A stretch of 64,000 bases of DNA from positions 9,796,001-9,860,000 of the forward strand of contig NC_057788.1 in NCBI RefSeq assembly GCF_014905175.1, written 5' to 3'. Within the stretch, counting starts at the first letter, position 1; each line of letters begins with the position of its first letter. The position numbers and the translations under genes were made by a program. Of this stretch, positions 1 to 11,597 are shown piece by piece. This DNA is from Aphidius gifuensis (Eukaryota > Arthropoda > Insecta > Hymenoptera > Braconidae). The notes under the pieces are model-generated. The model was given only the letters and a program-made list of their open reading frames with translations. It did no database searches and was not told the DNA's origin.

Positions 1-92
1 AACAGATAAATTAATTTTACAGTTCAAAATACCGATAGATATTTAATTGATCAATAAAAAAAAACTAATTCCAAATCATTAATTGAAGAAAA

Positions 93-345
93 TATAAAAA
101 GCTGCAAGAAGTCGTACACACCTGGAGTTCCAGGTAAAGATTATGTTTAATAAAAAAAGCGTTTACTTATTAAAAAAAAAAAAAAATTTAATGTGACCCA
201 CGTGTTTTTAACCTTTAAGATGTTTTTAAATGTAAATTTGGATTTTTATTGATAAAAAAAAAAAAGAGCAGGACTTAACTCTATATTTTTCTGTATTTGA
301 AAGATCTAGGTTCTCAAAGACGTTAACAACAATATACACTTTCAG
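93..345 (+). promoter_or_regulatory. Type I promoter and leader intron of the first F-box/LRR gene
   Basis: A TATAAAAA box (93-100) is followed by the leader block GCTGCAAGAAGTCG, seen with small changes upstream of nine other copies. A donor CAG|GTAAAG sits at 134 and an acceptor TTTCAG ends at 345, twelve bases before the ATG at 358. I infer a very short non-coding first exon and a 212-bp leader intron. The intron contains GTGACCCACGTG with an E-box CACGTG at 199-204, also conserved among copies. No transcript evidence is available. Confidence 0.6.
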
Positions 346-357
346 GATTTATTTAAA

Positions 358-2320
358 ATGAGTGTAAAAAAAATATGTGTTGAGAAAGACCAACAAATCT
401 CTGATGATAGTGACAAGGATCAACATATTGTCATCAACTCACTGGACTACGACTCATTAGCAAAAATTATCATGTTGTTGCCAATACCAGAAAGGATAGA
501 CGTGGAAAAAGGTAAATATATATTTATTATCAAAATCTTTTTTGTTAATGAAACATCAATGTTTGTATTATTAGTTTTTATGTTTAATACTTTTTATTGT
601 AGTTTGTACCAAATGGAAAGAGGCATGTCAACTAGCTTGGTATGACATTAAAAAATACAAATGTGAATCATCAATTGGACGTTGTTATGATAACCGTTTG
701 TTGACACAATCATACCTTGAGAAAATATTATCAAGATGTGGTAATTATCTAATGGAATTGTCTCTCTCAGATGTTTGTAATTCAACTATGATGCCATTTG
801 TTGGCGATCACTGTAAAAAGTTAACGTCCTTGGAATGTAAATTTGATGATAATTCCTTAATTGATAATGCTGATCACTTTGTTCAAGCATTTTCACAGTT
901 GGATAAATTAAAATGCATCAAAATAACAATAGATTACAACTGCTCGAATGAGACAATTAATCTTTCTGGAATAATTAATAGTCTTCCACAAGAAATTCAT
1001 GAAATTCATTTATATTCTCCACCTCTTCTGAATCAAAAACAAAAAATTACTATGGTAAGTTGTTATTAAATACCAAATAATTGTTCTTCACTATAGCGAC
1101 GAACAATACTATTAATTAAATGAATATAAATTATTTAAATTAATTTTCATTATTTTTAGAGTGTTAAAAAATTTAAAAATCTTCAAAAATTGACAGTGCA
1201 TTGTCCCAATTTAGACAACATAACTCTTCAAGAATTATCAGAAAAAACTACACTCCTTTATCTCAAACTCATACAATGGGATAAACACTATGGGCTTCCT
1301 CTATTTAATAAACTCGTTAGTTTGGAATATATCGACTTGACGATGAGCATGACTGAGTATATATTTCCAAATACGAACGACTTGATTTCTACAGAAATAC
1401 TCGATACTATTTTTTGTACATGCAAAAATCTAATACATCTTGATATTCCATTTGGTCATTATGATGTAAGTAAAATTCCTCTTAAAAAATGGATAAACTT
1501 TCAAAACTTACAACATCTTGGTATTTCTTGTAATATAACGCCTGACTTAGCAAATACAATTGTTGAATATTGCCAGAATTTAAAACACTTGAGAATACAT
1601 AATCGTAATTACTCAATGAATGATACCGCTTTAAAAAAGTTGACAGAGTTGAAAAATCTTGAATGTTTAATGCTTGGTATAGTTGAGCTCCATGAGGAAT
1701 CAATCATCGCAATTTCAAACAATTGTAAAAAACTTAAACGTTTAAAAATTCTTGGTTGTGCTACAGTACCATCTATTGATGGTAGGCCACTTTCTCCTCC
1801 ATCTGTTCTTGATGAGTTATCAAAATTACAATATCTTGAACATTTAAACTTGTCTTATGCAAAAAAACTTAAAGATAGTACAATTACTGCTATTACTAAT
1901 TATTGTAAAAACCTGAAAAATTTAGAAATCCAAGGTAGCACGGGTCTTACCGAGACAGCTCTTGTTGCTTTACCAAACTTGGAAAATTTAAAAAAACTAG
2001 ATGTAAGTTGTCTTGATATCATTACAGACAGCTTCATTATCAAATTAAAAGGATTAAAAGAATTGCATTGTGATAAATGCAAGAAACTTACTGATGCTGG
2101 TATTATTCAAGTTATAAAAAATAATCCAGATCTTGAAAAAATTAGTGTCTGGTGTATAAAAAATATTACAATAGATATGGTTATTGCTGTTGATCAGGCA
2201 ACTAAATATCGTACAAATGGTATTATTCTATACATAAAATCATCCAATCCGTCAATAATAAAAGCCTCTAAGTCAATAATTACATCTCAATGGTTAGTTG
2301 TTCGATACTTCTATAATTAA
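358..2320 (+). CDS. F-box/LRR (FBXL-like) protein, copy A
   Basis: Exons 358-511, 603-1054 and 1160-2320 join to 588 codons; intron 1 is phase 1 and intron 2 phase 0. Residues about 26-72 form a degenerate F-box: the L-P-x-P-E-R core (LLPIPER) and VCTKW lie on either side of the exon 1/2 junction. From about residue 80 to 560 come irregular LRRs of the cysteine-containing type (for example LEHLNL, NCKNLK, DKCKKLTDAG). The tail ends near SQWLVV. FBXL proteins bind SKP1 in SCF ubiquitin ligases through the F-box and hold substrates with the LRRs; that role is inferred from the family. The ATG at 358 is chosen because it follows the leader acceptor and matches all paralogues. Intron 1 is almost identical to that of copies B and D, suggesting recent duplication or conversion. 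The substrate is unknown. Confidence 0.85.
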
Positions 2321-3078
2321 ATTTTTCGTAGGACTTTTTCTAATTTAATAATATAACTTGTTTTCGATATTAGTTGGTAATTGGAATCATGGAAATCTTC
2401 ATGACAATGTTAATAATTTTGTAAAACAATGTTTCAAAATAAATATACTTTTTTAAAAATTTTATCTTAACAATTATTTTTACCATCAATAATCAATTGT
2501 ACATATGCAATTACAGTTTTGATATATCCGAAAAAAAATTTACACGATCTCCAACGATAACCATTTTAACCATATCGCGGAAGATCTATGACGATCTCAG
2601 ATGGTCTTCGGAAATTTTCACAGTTCTCAACATTTATTTAATTTTTTTTATTCAATTTTTTCATCGCGTAAAAACATTTACCGGTCATTACAATAGACAT
2701 TAAAAAAAAAAGGAAACTAAAAATCAAGCAAATGGTATTATTTTATATATAAAAATGTTTAATCCTTTCATAAGACACCCTTCCAAGTTTATATAATTAA
2801 ATCTCAATGGTTGATTGTTGACTGTAGTTTTAAATCAAAGAATAATTAATGTTGAAATGTTTCACAATTTTTTGATTATTATTAATAAAAGAACAATTGT
2901 TATACAACAAGGATGTTATAACAATATCATAAATAACCAATATTTATAAATATTTATAAAAAAATTGATAAATTCATTGTCTTTGTCAAAAGTGACAACC
3001 TAAACTCAAAACATTAATTGTTTTTTGACTCAATTATTGATAGAAATTACGTAATTATGTTTGTTTATTATGCAGTAA
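2321..3078. other. Spacer with 3' flank and repeat blocks
   Basis: The 3' flank of copy A holds AATAAA-type signals near 2440. A less AT-biased stretch at about 2520-2700 is unlike its surroundings and unidentified. From about 2838 to 3070 lies an AT-rich block that recurs at about 38,640-38,860. No promoter of either type is present, which matters for the broken copy downstream. Confidence 0.5.
2714..2829 (+). pseudogene. C-terminal scrap of an F-box/LRR gene
   Basis: About 115 bp matching the last codons of exon 3 (ACTAAAAATC, then AATGGTATTATTTTA, then AAATCTCAATGGTTG). It resembles the tail of the chimeric gene at 63,300-63,420. Part of the ATKNRTNGII motif is missing and nothing upstream could drive it. 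Confidence 0.65.
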
Positions 3079-5034
3079 ATGATTAAAAGCAATGAAATGA
3101 AATCAAATTTACATACCATTTGTTTATTTTTCAACGAAATTAAGATCAAGGATCAACATATTGTCATCAACTCACTGGACTACGACTCATTAGCAAAAAT
3201 TATCATGTTGTTGCCAATACCAGAAAGGATAGACGTGGAAAAAGGTAAATATATATTTATTATCAAAATATTTTTTGTTAATGAAACATCAATGTTTGTA
3301 TTATTAGTTTTTATGTTTAATACTTTTTATTGTAGTTTGTACCAAATGGAAAGAGGCATGTCGGCTAGCTTGGTATGACATTAAAAAATACAAATGTGAA
3401 TCATCAATAGGACGTTCTTATGATAACCGTTTGTTGACACAATCATACCTTGAGAAAATATTATCAAGATGTGGTATAATTATTTAAAAGAATTGTGTCT
3501 CTCAAATGTTTGTAATTCAAGTATCATGCCTTTTGTTGGTGATCACTGTAAGAATTTAACAACCTTGGAATGTCAATTTGGTGATAATGTCTTAACTGAT
3601 AATGCTGATCACTTTGTTCAAGCATTTAGACAATTGGATAAGTTAAAATGCATCAAAATAATTAACTGCTCAAGTAAGACAATTATTCTCTCTGCAATAA
3701 TTGATAGTCTTCCAGAAGAAATTAATGAAATTCATTTATTTTCGAAACCTCGCTGGTTTAATGAACTAAATAGTTCTATAGTAAGTTGTTATTAAATATC
3801 AACTAGTTGTTTATCACCATAGTGGCTAACAATCCTATTAAATGAATATAAATTATCTAAATAAATTTTTATTATTTTCAGCTGAGTGTTAAAAAATTTA
3901 AAAATCTTCAAAAATTGACAGTGCATGACCTCAAATTAGACAACATAAAAATTCTTCAAGAAATATCAGAAAAAATAACCCTTGTTTATCTTGACATTAA
4001 ACTAAATGATTTTCCCGGAAGTTTTTTTTTTCTATTTGAAAAACTTGTTAATTTGGAATATATTAAAATGAAAATTAAAAAAAACCATATAAATATGGAA
4101 ATAGAAAGGAACTCTTTACAAAAGTACTCAATACTATTTTTTGTACATGCAAAAATCTAAAACATCTTGATATTCCGTGTGGTCCTTATGATCTAGCTGA
4201 AATTCCTCTTGGGAAATGGATGAATTTTCAAAACTTGGAATATCTGGGTATTTTTTGTAATGTAACGCCTGACTTAGCGAATACAATTGTTAAATATTGC
4301 AAGAATTTAAAACGCTTGAGTATACATAATTGTAGTTACATTATAAATAATAGCGCTTTACAAAAGTTAACAGAGTTGGAAAATCTTGAATGTTTATTAT
4401 TGCTCGATACGTTTAGGCTCCATGATAAATCAATAACTGCAATTGCAAACAATTGTAAAAATCTTAAACGTTTAGAAATTCCTAATTGCATTACAGTATC
4501 ATCTACTGATAGTGGGCCACTTTCTGTTCTTGATGAGTTATCAAAATTAAATGTCTTAAACATCTAAACTTGTCTCATTCAAAAAATCTTCAAGATAGTA
4601 CAATAATTGCGATTGCTAACCATTGTAAAAATCTAAAAAGTTTAGATATCCAAAATTGTACGGGTCTTACTGAGACAGCTCTCGTTGCTTTATTAAACTT
4701 GAAAAATTTACAAAAAGTTAATGTAAGTCGTCTTGATATAATTACAGACAGCTTCCTTATCAAATTTAAAGGATTGAAAGAATTGCATTGTAATAATTGC
4801 GACAAGCTTACTAATTCTGGTGTTATTCAATTTATAAAAAATAATCCAGATCTTGAAATTCTTCAAGTCTATTATAATTACAATATCACAATTGATATGA
4901 TTATTGCTGCTGCAGATCAGGCAACTAAAAATCGTACAAGTGGTATCATTTTACACATATATTTAGATAGTGGGTTAATATTCCAAGCTCCTAAGTCAAT
5001 GATTAAATCTCAATGGTTAGTTGTTACTTGTTGA
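3079..5034 (+). pseudogene. Broken F-box/LRR gene, copy B
   Basis: Exon 1 keeps only the part from the motif KDQHIVINSLDYDS onward (about 3150-3244). Upstream it is fused to spacer repeat sequence, so the promoter and normal N-terminus are lost; an ATG at 3079 is in frame by chance. Exon 2 (from 3336) has a 2-bp insertion near 3474 (GGTATAATT against GGTAATT). Exon 3 begins near 3884 and is frameshifted at about 4100-4160 and again at about 4550, where one base is missing in TCAAAATTAAATGTC. The remaining LRR codons and tail to 5034 are still recognisable. Intron 1 is nearly identical to copies A and D. It is very unlikely to make a full protein. Confidence 0.85.
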
Positions 5035-6320
5035 ATGTACATAATTAAAATCATCGTATAATTTATTCTCAAAAACACATGCAAAGTTCCTTACCATGTC
5101 AATAACAGTGTGAACACATCGTAAAAGAACATCATAATTAATCGTTTTCAACGTTACTTGGAATCATAAAAATTTTAATGTCAATGTTAATAGGCTTGTC
5201 AGAGTTTGACATAAATTTGTAGTCAGATAAATTCTTGAACGTCATGTTATTGTCATAATCGCATCTTATTGAAAATATATTAATTTAATAAATAATCATT
5301 GACAAAAATGAATTGATTAATTATACATCTATATTTCTAAATACTTGTCAAAAATAAAAAACAAATATTATATTTCAAAAATAATAAATATTTTAATTTA
5401 TTTAATTAACCATTGTGTATCTTGGACTTTTTTAAATGAACAAACTTAAAAAATTTACAAAACCTTAATGTAAGTTGTCTTGATATATAATTACAGACAG
5501 GTTCCTTATCAAATTGAAAGGATCTAAAGAACTGCATTGTGACAAATGCAAGCAACTTACTGATACTGATATTATTCAATTTATAAAAAATAATCCAGAT
5601 CTTGAATATCTTACAGTCCGCTGTATGAAAAATATTACAAGTAATATAGTTATTGGTGCTGATTAGGCAACAAGAAATCGTACAAACGGTATCATTTTAC
5701 ACATAGAAACAACCAATCAGTTATTACTTGACGCTTATAAGTCAATTAAATCTCAATGGTTGGTTGTTGAAGATCTAATTATATCTATATATCCCTGAAA
5801 AAACATAATTAAAGTTAACGTATAACTTTCTCTCTTATTGGCGAAGACATTGTAAAAAAACATTATATTATTATTACTTGTTTTTTATGTTACTTGGAAT
5901 TATGAAAATTTTAATTTCACCTAAAAAAATATTCATTCAGCCAAAAATATTTCTAAAGATTTGTCAAAAATAAAAAACAAATATTATATTTCAAAAATAA
6001 TCAATATTTTCATTTATTTAATTAGCTATCAAGTATCGCGTACAATCGCGTAATTTAAATACAATAAGAATGAATTAAACAAATGTTGTAGTCAATCATG
6101 GAAATGAATATTCATCTCCGTGTAAATAGTCAACTTACGAGTTATTAAAACCATTTGGTAACATAGACTTCTAGCTGGAATCACGTTATTCCACCGGATT
6201 TTTTTGTCTTTTTTTTTTTTTTTACATCTGTTTACATCTGTATCAAAGGTTAAAAAATAACAATAGCACATTTAACGCTGTCAAACGTACAAAGAACGTT
6301 ACAAAGTCTATGACATTGTG
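5035..6320. other. Spacer containing an F-box/LRR scrap and AT-rich repeats
   Basis: Apart from the fragment at 5441-5798, this stretch holds 3'-flank sequence like that after other copies (TTACTTGGAATCATAAAAATTTT) and AT-rich spacer also seen upstream of type II promoters. I see no other gene. Confidence 0.45.
5441..5798 (+). pseudogene. C-terminal F-box/LRR fragment with frameshift and nonsense codon
   Basis: This matches the last third of exon 3 (NLKNLQ.LNV through SQWLVV). Two extra bases near 5493 (GATATATAATT against GATATAATT) shift the frame. The conserved GAT-CAG-GCA is GAT-TAG-GCA here, a stop at 5664-5666. There is no promoter or upstream exon. Confidence 0.85.
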
Positions 6321-6649
6321 TATAAAAAAAGAAAAAAAAATTAATTCCCTAAACTACTAAATTAATTATCAAAAAACCAAAGAATCGATTAAGGTAAATA
6401 AAAATTTATAATTTTAACAAATATATTTATAACATAATTACGTGTGTCAATTGTATTTTAACATGTCGCAATATCACATTTATTATTATTTGGCTTTATA
6501 AATATAATTTTATTGATGTTGATTTTACTGGTAATTAATCATTAACTCTTAATTGATCTATAATATTTTAAAATAAATTTCTGTTTATTTTATTCTGGTT
6601 GTAATACATTTAAATTCATCATCATTTATTTTAATATATATTTTCATAG
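6321..6649 (+). promoter_or_regulatory. Type II promoter and leader intron of copy C
   Basis: TATAAAAAAAG (6321-6331) follows the block TGACATTGTG that marks type II promoters (also near 28,010, 34,915 and 44,365). The leader donor is AAG|GTAAAT (GT at 6394) and the acceptor TTTTCATAG ends at 6649, just before the ATG at 6660. The sequence is unlike the type I leader. Confidence 0.5.
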
Positions 6650-6659
6650 ATTACTTAAA

Positions 6660-8651
6660 ATGAATGCAAAAAAAATATGTGTTGAGAGAGACCATCTCTC
6701 TGATGATAGTGACAAGGATCAAAAAGTTGTCATCAATTCACTGGATTATGACTCATTAGCAAAAATCATCATGTTGTTGCCAATACCAGAAAGGATAGAT
6801 ATGGAAGAAGGTAAATATTATTATCATCAAAATAAAGTTTCTTTTTTATTAATAAAATATCAATGTTTCTATTATTATATATTTTAAATTTGATACTTTT
6901 TATTCTAGTTTGTGTCAAATGGAAAGAGGCATGCCACCTAGCTTGGTATGACATAAAAAAATACAAATGTAAATCATCAATTGGACGTTGTTATGATAAC
7001 CGTTTGTTGACACAATCATACCTTGAAAAAATATTATCAAGATGTGGTAATTATCTGAAAGAATTGTCTCTCTCAAATGTTTGTGATTTAAGTATCATGC
7101 CATTTGTTGGCGATCACTGTAAAAATTTGACAAGTCTTGAATGTCAATTTTACATTGATTCATTAATTGATAATGCTGATTATTTTGTTCAAGCATTTAC
7201 ACAGTTGGATAAATTGAATTGCATTAGAATAATAACTTATCATTATCAGTATGATGAAACATTTAATCTATTAGAAATAATTAATAGTCTTCCAGACGAA
7301 ATTAACCAAATTCATTTGATTTCTCATCCTTGGTTACGCCAAAAAAAAATAGTTTTTAATGTAAGTTGTTATTGAATACCAACTAGTTGTTTATAACCGG
7401 TGACAAACATCACTATATCAATCGAATGAATACAATAATAATTCAACTGAATTTCTATTATATTTTCAGACCTTTAAAAAATTTAAAAATCTTCAAAAGT
7501 TGACATTACATGGCTGCGATTTTTTAGACAGCATAATTCTTCAAGAAATAGCAGAGAAAACAACGCTTGTTTATCTTGATATTCGACTATATGATATACC
7601 TGAAAGGTTTTTTCTATTTGATAAGCTCGTTAATTTGGAATATATTAACCTAACGCTGGCCATGTATCCTGATTCTTCATGTATAATAAAGAATGAGCTC
7701 TCTACAAAAGTACTCAATACTATTTTTTGTACATGCAAAAATCTAAAACATCTTGATATGCCACCTGCTCTCTACGATATAGCGGAAATTCCTCGCAAAA
7801 AATGGATAAACTTTCAAAACTTGGAATATCTTGGTATTTCTTGTAATATAATGCCTGACTTAGCAAATACAATTGTTGAATATTGCAAGAATTTAAAACA
7901 CTTGAGAATACATAATCCTGATGACTTAATGAATGAAACTGCTCTAAAAAAGCTAACAGAGCTGGAAAATCTTGAAAGTTTAATATTGCTTTTTCGCATT
8001 TGGCTCAGTGAGGAATCAATAATTGCAATTTCAAACAATTGTAAAAAACTTAAACGTTTAGAAATTGATGGTTTCACTATGGTATCATCTATTTATGGTG
8101 ACCCACTTTCTTCTCCATCTGTTCTTAATGAGTTATCAAAATTACAATATCTCGAACATCTAAACTTATGTAATAGAGAGTACCACCGATATGAGGAAAT
8201 AACTCTTAAAGATAGTACAATTATTGCTATTGCTAATAATTGTAAAAACCTAAATATTTTACAAATTAAGAATTGCAGAGCTGTAACTGAAACAGCTCTC
8301 GTTGCTCTAACAAACTTGGCAAATTTACAAAAACTAGATGTAGATTCTCTTAATATTACAGACGACTTTATTATCAAGTTAAAAGGCTTAAAAAAATTGA
8401 GTTGTTCTTCTTGCCGGGAACTCACTAATGCTGGTATTATTCAATTTATAAAAAATAACCCAGATCTTGAAATTCTTGATGTCCGCTATATTGGTAATTT
8501 GACAAGTGACTTGATTATTGCTGCTGATCATGCAACTAAAAATCGTACAAATGGTATCATTTTACATCTAACAATGAGTAAGTGGTCCGACAGTAAATCT
8601 TTTACTAGACCAATAATTGAATCTCAATGGTTGATTTTTAAATGCGTATAA
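6660..8651 (+). CDS. F-box/LRR protein, copy C
   Basis: Exons 6660-6810, 6909-7360 and 7470-8651 encode 594 residues. Exon 1 is one codon shorter than usual (RDHLSDDS instead of KDQQISDDS). The F-box reads through MLLPIPERIDMEE and VCVKWKEACHLAW. Exon 3 has an LRR with an insertion (LNLCNREYHRYEEITLKDSTI) shared in part with copy D. The tail TMSKWSDSKSFTRPIIE is also shared with D and differs from most other copies. The 3' flanks of C and D are nearly the same for several hundred bases. C and D are therefore the closest pair in exons 2-3, although their promoters differ (type II here, type I in D), pointing to promoter exchange. Confidence 0.85.
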
Positions 8652-9621
8652 AGATTGTCCCATTTCAATCTATAAATCGATTTTTCTTCAAAAATATGCC
8701 TTCAATTTAAAAATGATTCCAGCAAAAGTTGTATGATTTGAAAGGAATAATTAAATTTATAGTATGTATACCTTTTTCTAATTCATTATTATCCTTAATC
8801 TTATAAATTTAAATGTCAATGTTAATAATTTTGTATGACAAAGTTACAAATTAATTATACTTTGTAAGATAATTTTTCGTATGGAGCAATTATTTTTACC
8901 TTCATTCGAAAATATGTCATGACAGCGTTAATGATATTCAAATGACTAAAAAAATTATTTTATATTTTCTTAAAAAATGTTATTGTTGATATTTACAAAT
9001 TTGTAAGAAAGTTAAATTCTTGAACATGACAATCGCATTTTATTGACAATATATTATTTTAATAAAATATAACCATTCACAAAAATAAATTGATTATAGA
9101 TATTCACCTCAACAAATATTCATTATCAGCTACAACTATTTCTTAAGAATTGTCAAAAATAAAAGACAAATATTGTATTTCGAAAATAACAATAAATATT
9201 TTTATTCTTTGTTATTAATATTATTATTATTAAGTATTTTAATTTAAATAATGAAAAAATAAATATACAAAAAGATTGAATTGAACAAATCAAAGTAATC
9301 AGTGAAGTTTTTTGATGTAGTTTGATGATATAATTCTGATAGCTAACAATCCATTCAGATCAACTCGATATATCAAGGATAACAATAGCAAAACTAACGT
9401 TCAAATGTATAAAATTGTCTGACTAAAACTCATCATTGAATTAATACATTTATTTAAAAAAAAAAATACGTTACTAAGTAAATGACATTGTGTATTGAAA
9501 AAGAAAAAAATATATTGCATCAGCTGTTAAGGTAAATCAAAATTTATAATTTTAACAATTTCATTTATAAAGCAATCACGTGTATCAAATTGTCTTTTAA
9601 CATGTTGTATCGACTTCAACA
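8652..9621. other. Spacer downstream of copy C
   Basis: The first 350 bases are 3' flank shared with copy D (13,600-13,970). After it come AT-rich repeats and, at about 9470-9600, a partial type II leader (GACATTGTGTATTGAAAAAG, AAGGTAAATCAAAATTTAT). It runs directly into the fragment at 9622 without an exon 1 or 2. Confidence 0.5.
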
Positions 9622-9986
9622 TAAAAAGTTTAGAAATCCGAGGATGCAGTAACATTACTGAAACATCTCTCGTTGTTATATCAAACTTAAAAAATTTACA
9701 AAAAATTAACGTAGGCTTTCTTGATATAATTAAAGACACCTGCATTTTCAAATTGAAAGGATTGAAACAATTTTATTGCAATAAATGCGAGGAACTCCTT
9801 GATGCTGGTATTATTCAATTTATAAAAAACAATCCAGATCTTGAAATAATTATTAGTATCTGGATTACGCCTAATATTACAATTAATATGGTTATTGGTG
9901 CTGATCAGGCAACTAAAAATCAATGTCAACGACATCGTAAATTTATTAAGATATTAAATTATTATTGGATAATCTTGGGAGTATAA
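9622..9986 (+). pseudogene. C-terminal F-box/LRR fragment behind a type II leader remnant
   Basis: The sequence opens at KSLEIRGCSNITETSL and continues in one frame through LKGLKQFYCNKCEELLDAG, FIKNNPDLE and GADQATKN. Homology is lost at about 9920 and the frame stops at 9986. Exons 1, 2 and most of exon 3 are absent. No start codon is credible. Confidence 0.8.
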
Positions 9987-10240
9987 TTTAATTATAGAAA
10001 ATAAAAAAAATTAACTCACTGTACTCAAAAATAAGTTTGTCTTCAATGACAATCCGTTGGAATCATTTTTTTTTGTTCCAGCTTCAATTATTGTTTTTAA
10101 TGCATTACAATAACACCTTAGACGTTTTAGCCATATTTTTTATTATCTGTAAACAATAAAAATATTATGTAAACATTATATAGGTATTATTAATTTTTTT
10201 TTTACAAACTAAATCCAAAAAAAGACTATATAAACTAAAT
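9987..10240 (-). pseudogene. Decayed minus-strand gene remnant, copy 0
   Basis: One copy of a block repeated near 10,920, 20,720, 24,200, 31,130, 38,190 and 49,060. On the minus strand it looks like an exon between TTTACAG and GTACAGTGAGTTAAT. The reading frame is broken and the product is not recognised. Confidence 0.35.
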
Positions 10241-10399
10241 ATAACATGTATATGGATGTCGGTAATAGAATAATAATAGTATTCTCAAATTTTTTACTAT
10301 ATATGGCTAATTCTACCTTCATATTTATTAATGTACCATACTGTTTAAGCTTTTTCAATTATTATATGACCATAACAAACTCAATAATAATTATCATTA

Positions 10400-11140
10400 T
10401 TTACCTGAGTCAATATCTAATTGTAAATTCACATGGTGTCTGTCTAGAATTGTTCAACTTTAAAAAAACGATCTGTAATTTTAATAACAAAAAAATATTT
10501 TAGCAAATGGTGAAATAAATAAAGAAATTTAATTATAACAAGTGAAAATATTCAATACCTTTCTCTGCGTTCAATAAATAGCCAAGACTTTTGTCCTTGT
10601 AATTTCTGGCCATCCTTTTTTTTTACTCTTACTTTTTAGCACTTATTGGTCAGACAAATTAAAATCCACATACATTATAATATTTTCAACAATATCATCA
10701 TTGACTTTGTATGTTTAGTGTTATATTTTAGCATACAAGTAGCCTCAACTGTCTCAATGGTTTCAAATTGTGCAGTAATTTTTTTTTAACGGTCTTGTTC
10801 TATAGTTTTTATCGTTGAAGCTTTTGCTTTGACAAGATTAGTTTTTTCATCATGAATAAATTTGATAGCAGCTGCAACAATAGAATGTTGAGTTATTACT
10901 GGATAAGCTTGAGACTATAATTTAATTTTAGAAAATAAAAAAAATTAACTCACTGTACTCAAAAATAATTTTGTCTCCAATGACAATCCAATTGAGTCAT
11001 TTTTTTTTGTTCCAGTTTTAATAATTGTGTTTGATGTATTACAATAACACTTTAGACGATCAAGTCATACTTTTTACTATCTGTAAACAATAAAGATACT
11101 AAATAACATTTTTTTCAAAATGGAGTAATTATTAACAACA
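10400..11140 (-). pseudogene. Decayed multi-exon gene remnant, copy 1 (unidentified)
   Basis: Read on the minus strand, the block has exon-like segments flanked by plausible splice sites. One runs from an acceptor TTATAG near 10,916 and can be read as QAYPVITQHSIVAAAIKFIH and onward before frames break. Later segments give IETVEATCMLKY and KSWLFIE. Similar, differently damaged copies lie at 23,690-24,390, 30,610-31,300 and 48,700-49,260. Stops and frameshifts in every copy mean none is likely to be functional. I do not recognise the family. Confidence 0.4.
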
Positions 11141-11345
11141 AAAAACAAGAGTAAATTAAAGTGATACTTAATTCATGGTATTTAAATAAACAAATATATA
11201 ATGTATGAATTGCAAGTGTATAAAAAATAGATAAATAAACAGTAAAAAATTGAGTCTTGAAGTGAATAAATGGATGTCTACGTGAAAAATTACCGACTAT
11301 TATTTTGTAGAATTTGACTTATCGACAATTATGAATTTTTTAAAT

Positions 11346-11585
11346 TATAAAAGCTGCAGGGAGCCGTACACCTCGGAGTTTACCTGGGGTTCCATGTAAA
11401 GATTATGTTGAAAGAGCAATTGAATAAAAAAAATACTGTGACCCACGTGTTTTTAACCTTTAAATTGTTTTTAAATAAATATTTGGTTGTTGTTAATAAA
11501 AAAAAGAGCAGGACTCAACTCTATATTTTTCTGTATTTGAAAGATCTAGGTTCTCAAAGACGTTAACAACAATATACACTTTCAG
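11346..11585 (+). promoter_or_regulatory. Type I promoter and leader intron of copy D
   Basis: The TATAAAAG box is at 11,346-11,353. The leader donor is altered (CAT|GTAAAG at 11,396 rather than CAG|GTAAAG) and the acceptor ends at 11,585. The E-box CACGTG is at 11,444-11,449. Confidence 0.55.
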
Positions 11586-11597
11586 TGTTTACCTAAA

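Noticed and set aside
358..645. A 95-codon protein continuing from exon 1 through intron 1 (also at 3079 and 11,598)
   Set aside because: The frame runs through a clear GTAAAT...TTGTAG intron; exon 2 in the correct phase restores the F-box.
1482..2082. Minus-strand frames opposite exon 3 of copy A, and similar ones opposite most copies
   Set aside because: They are mirror frames of a conserved repeat-rich exon, recur at the same place in every copy, and lack promoters or starts of their own.
2497..2703. A 68-codon + frame in the spacer after copy A
   Set aside because: No start context, splice sites or similarity; composition is unusual but that alone is not evidence of a gene.
10246..10503. 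An 85-codon hydrophobic + frame
   Set aside because: It is AT-rich isoleucine/tyrosine sequence overlapping the decayed minus-strand remnant; probably chance.
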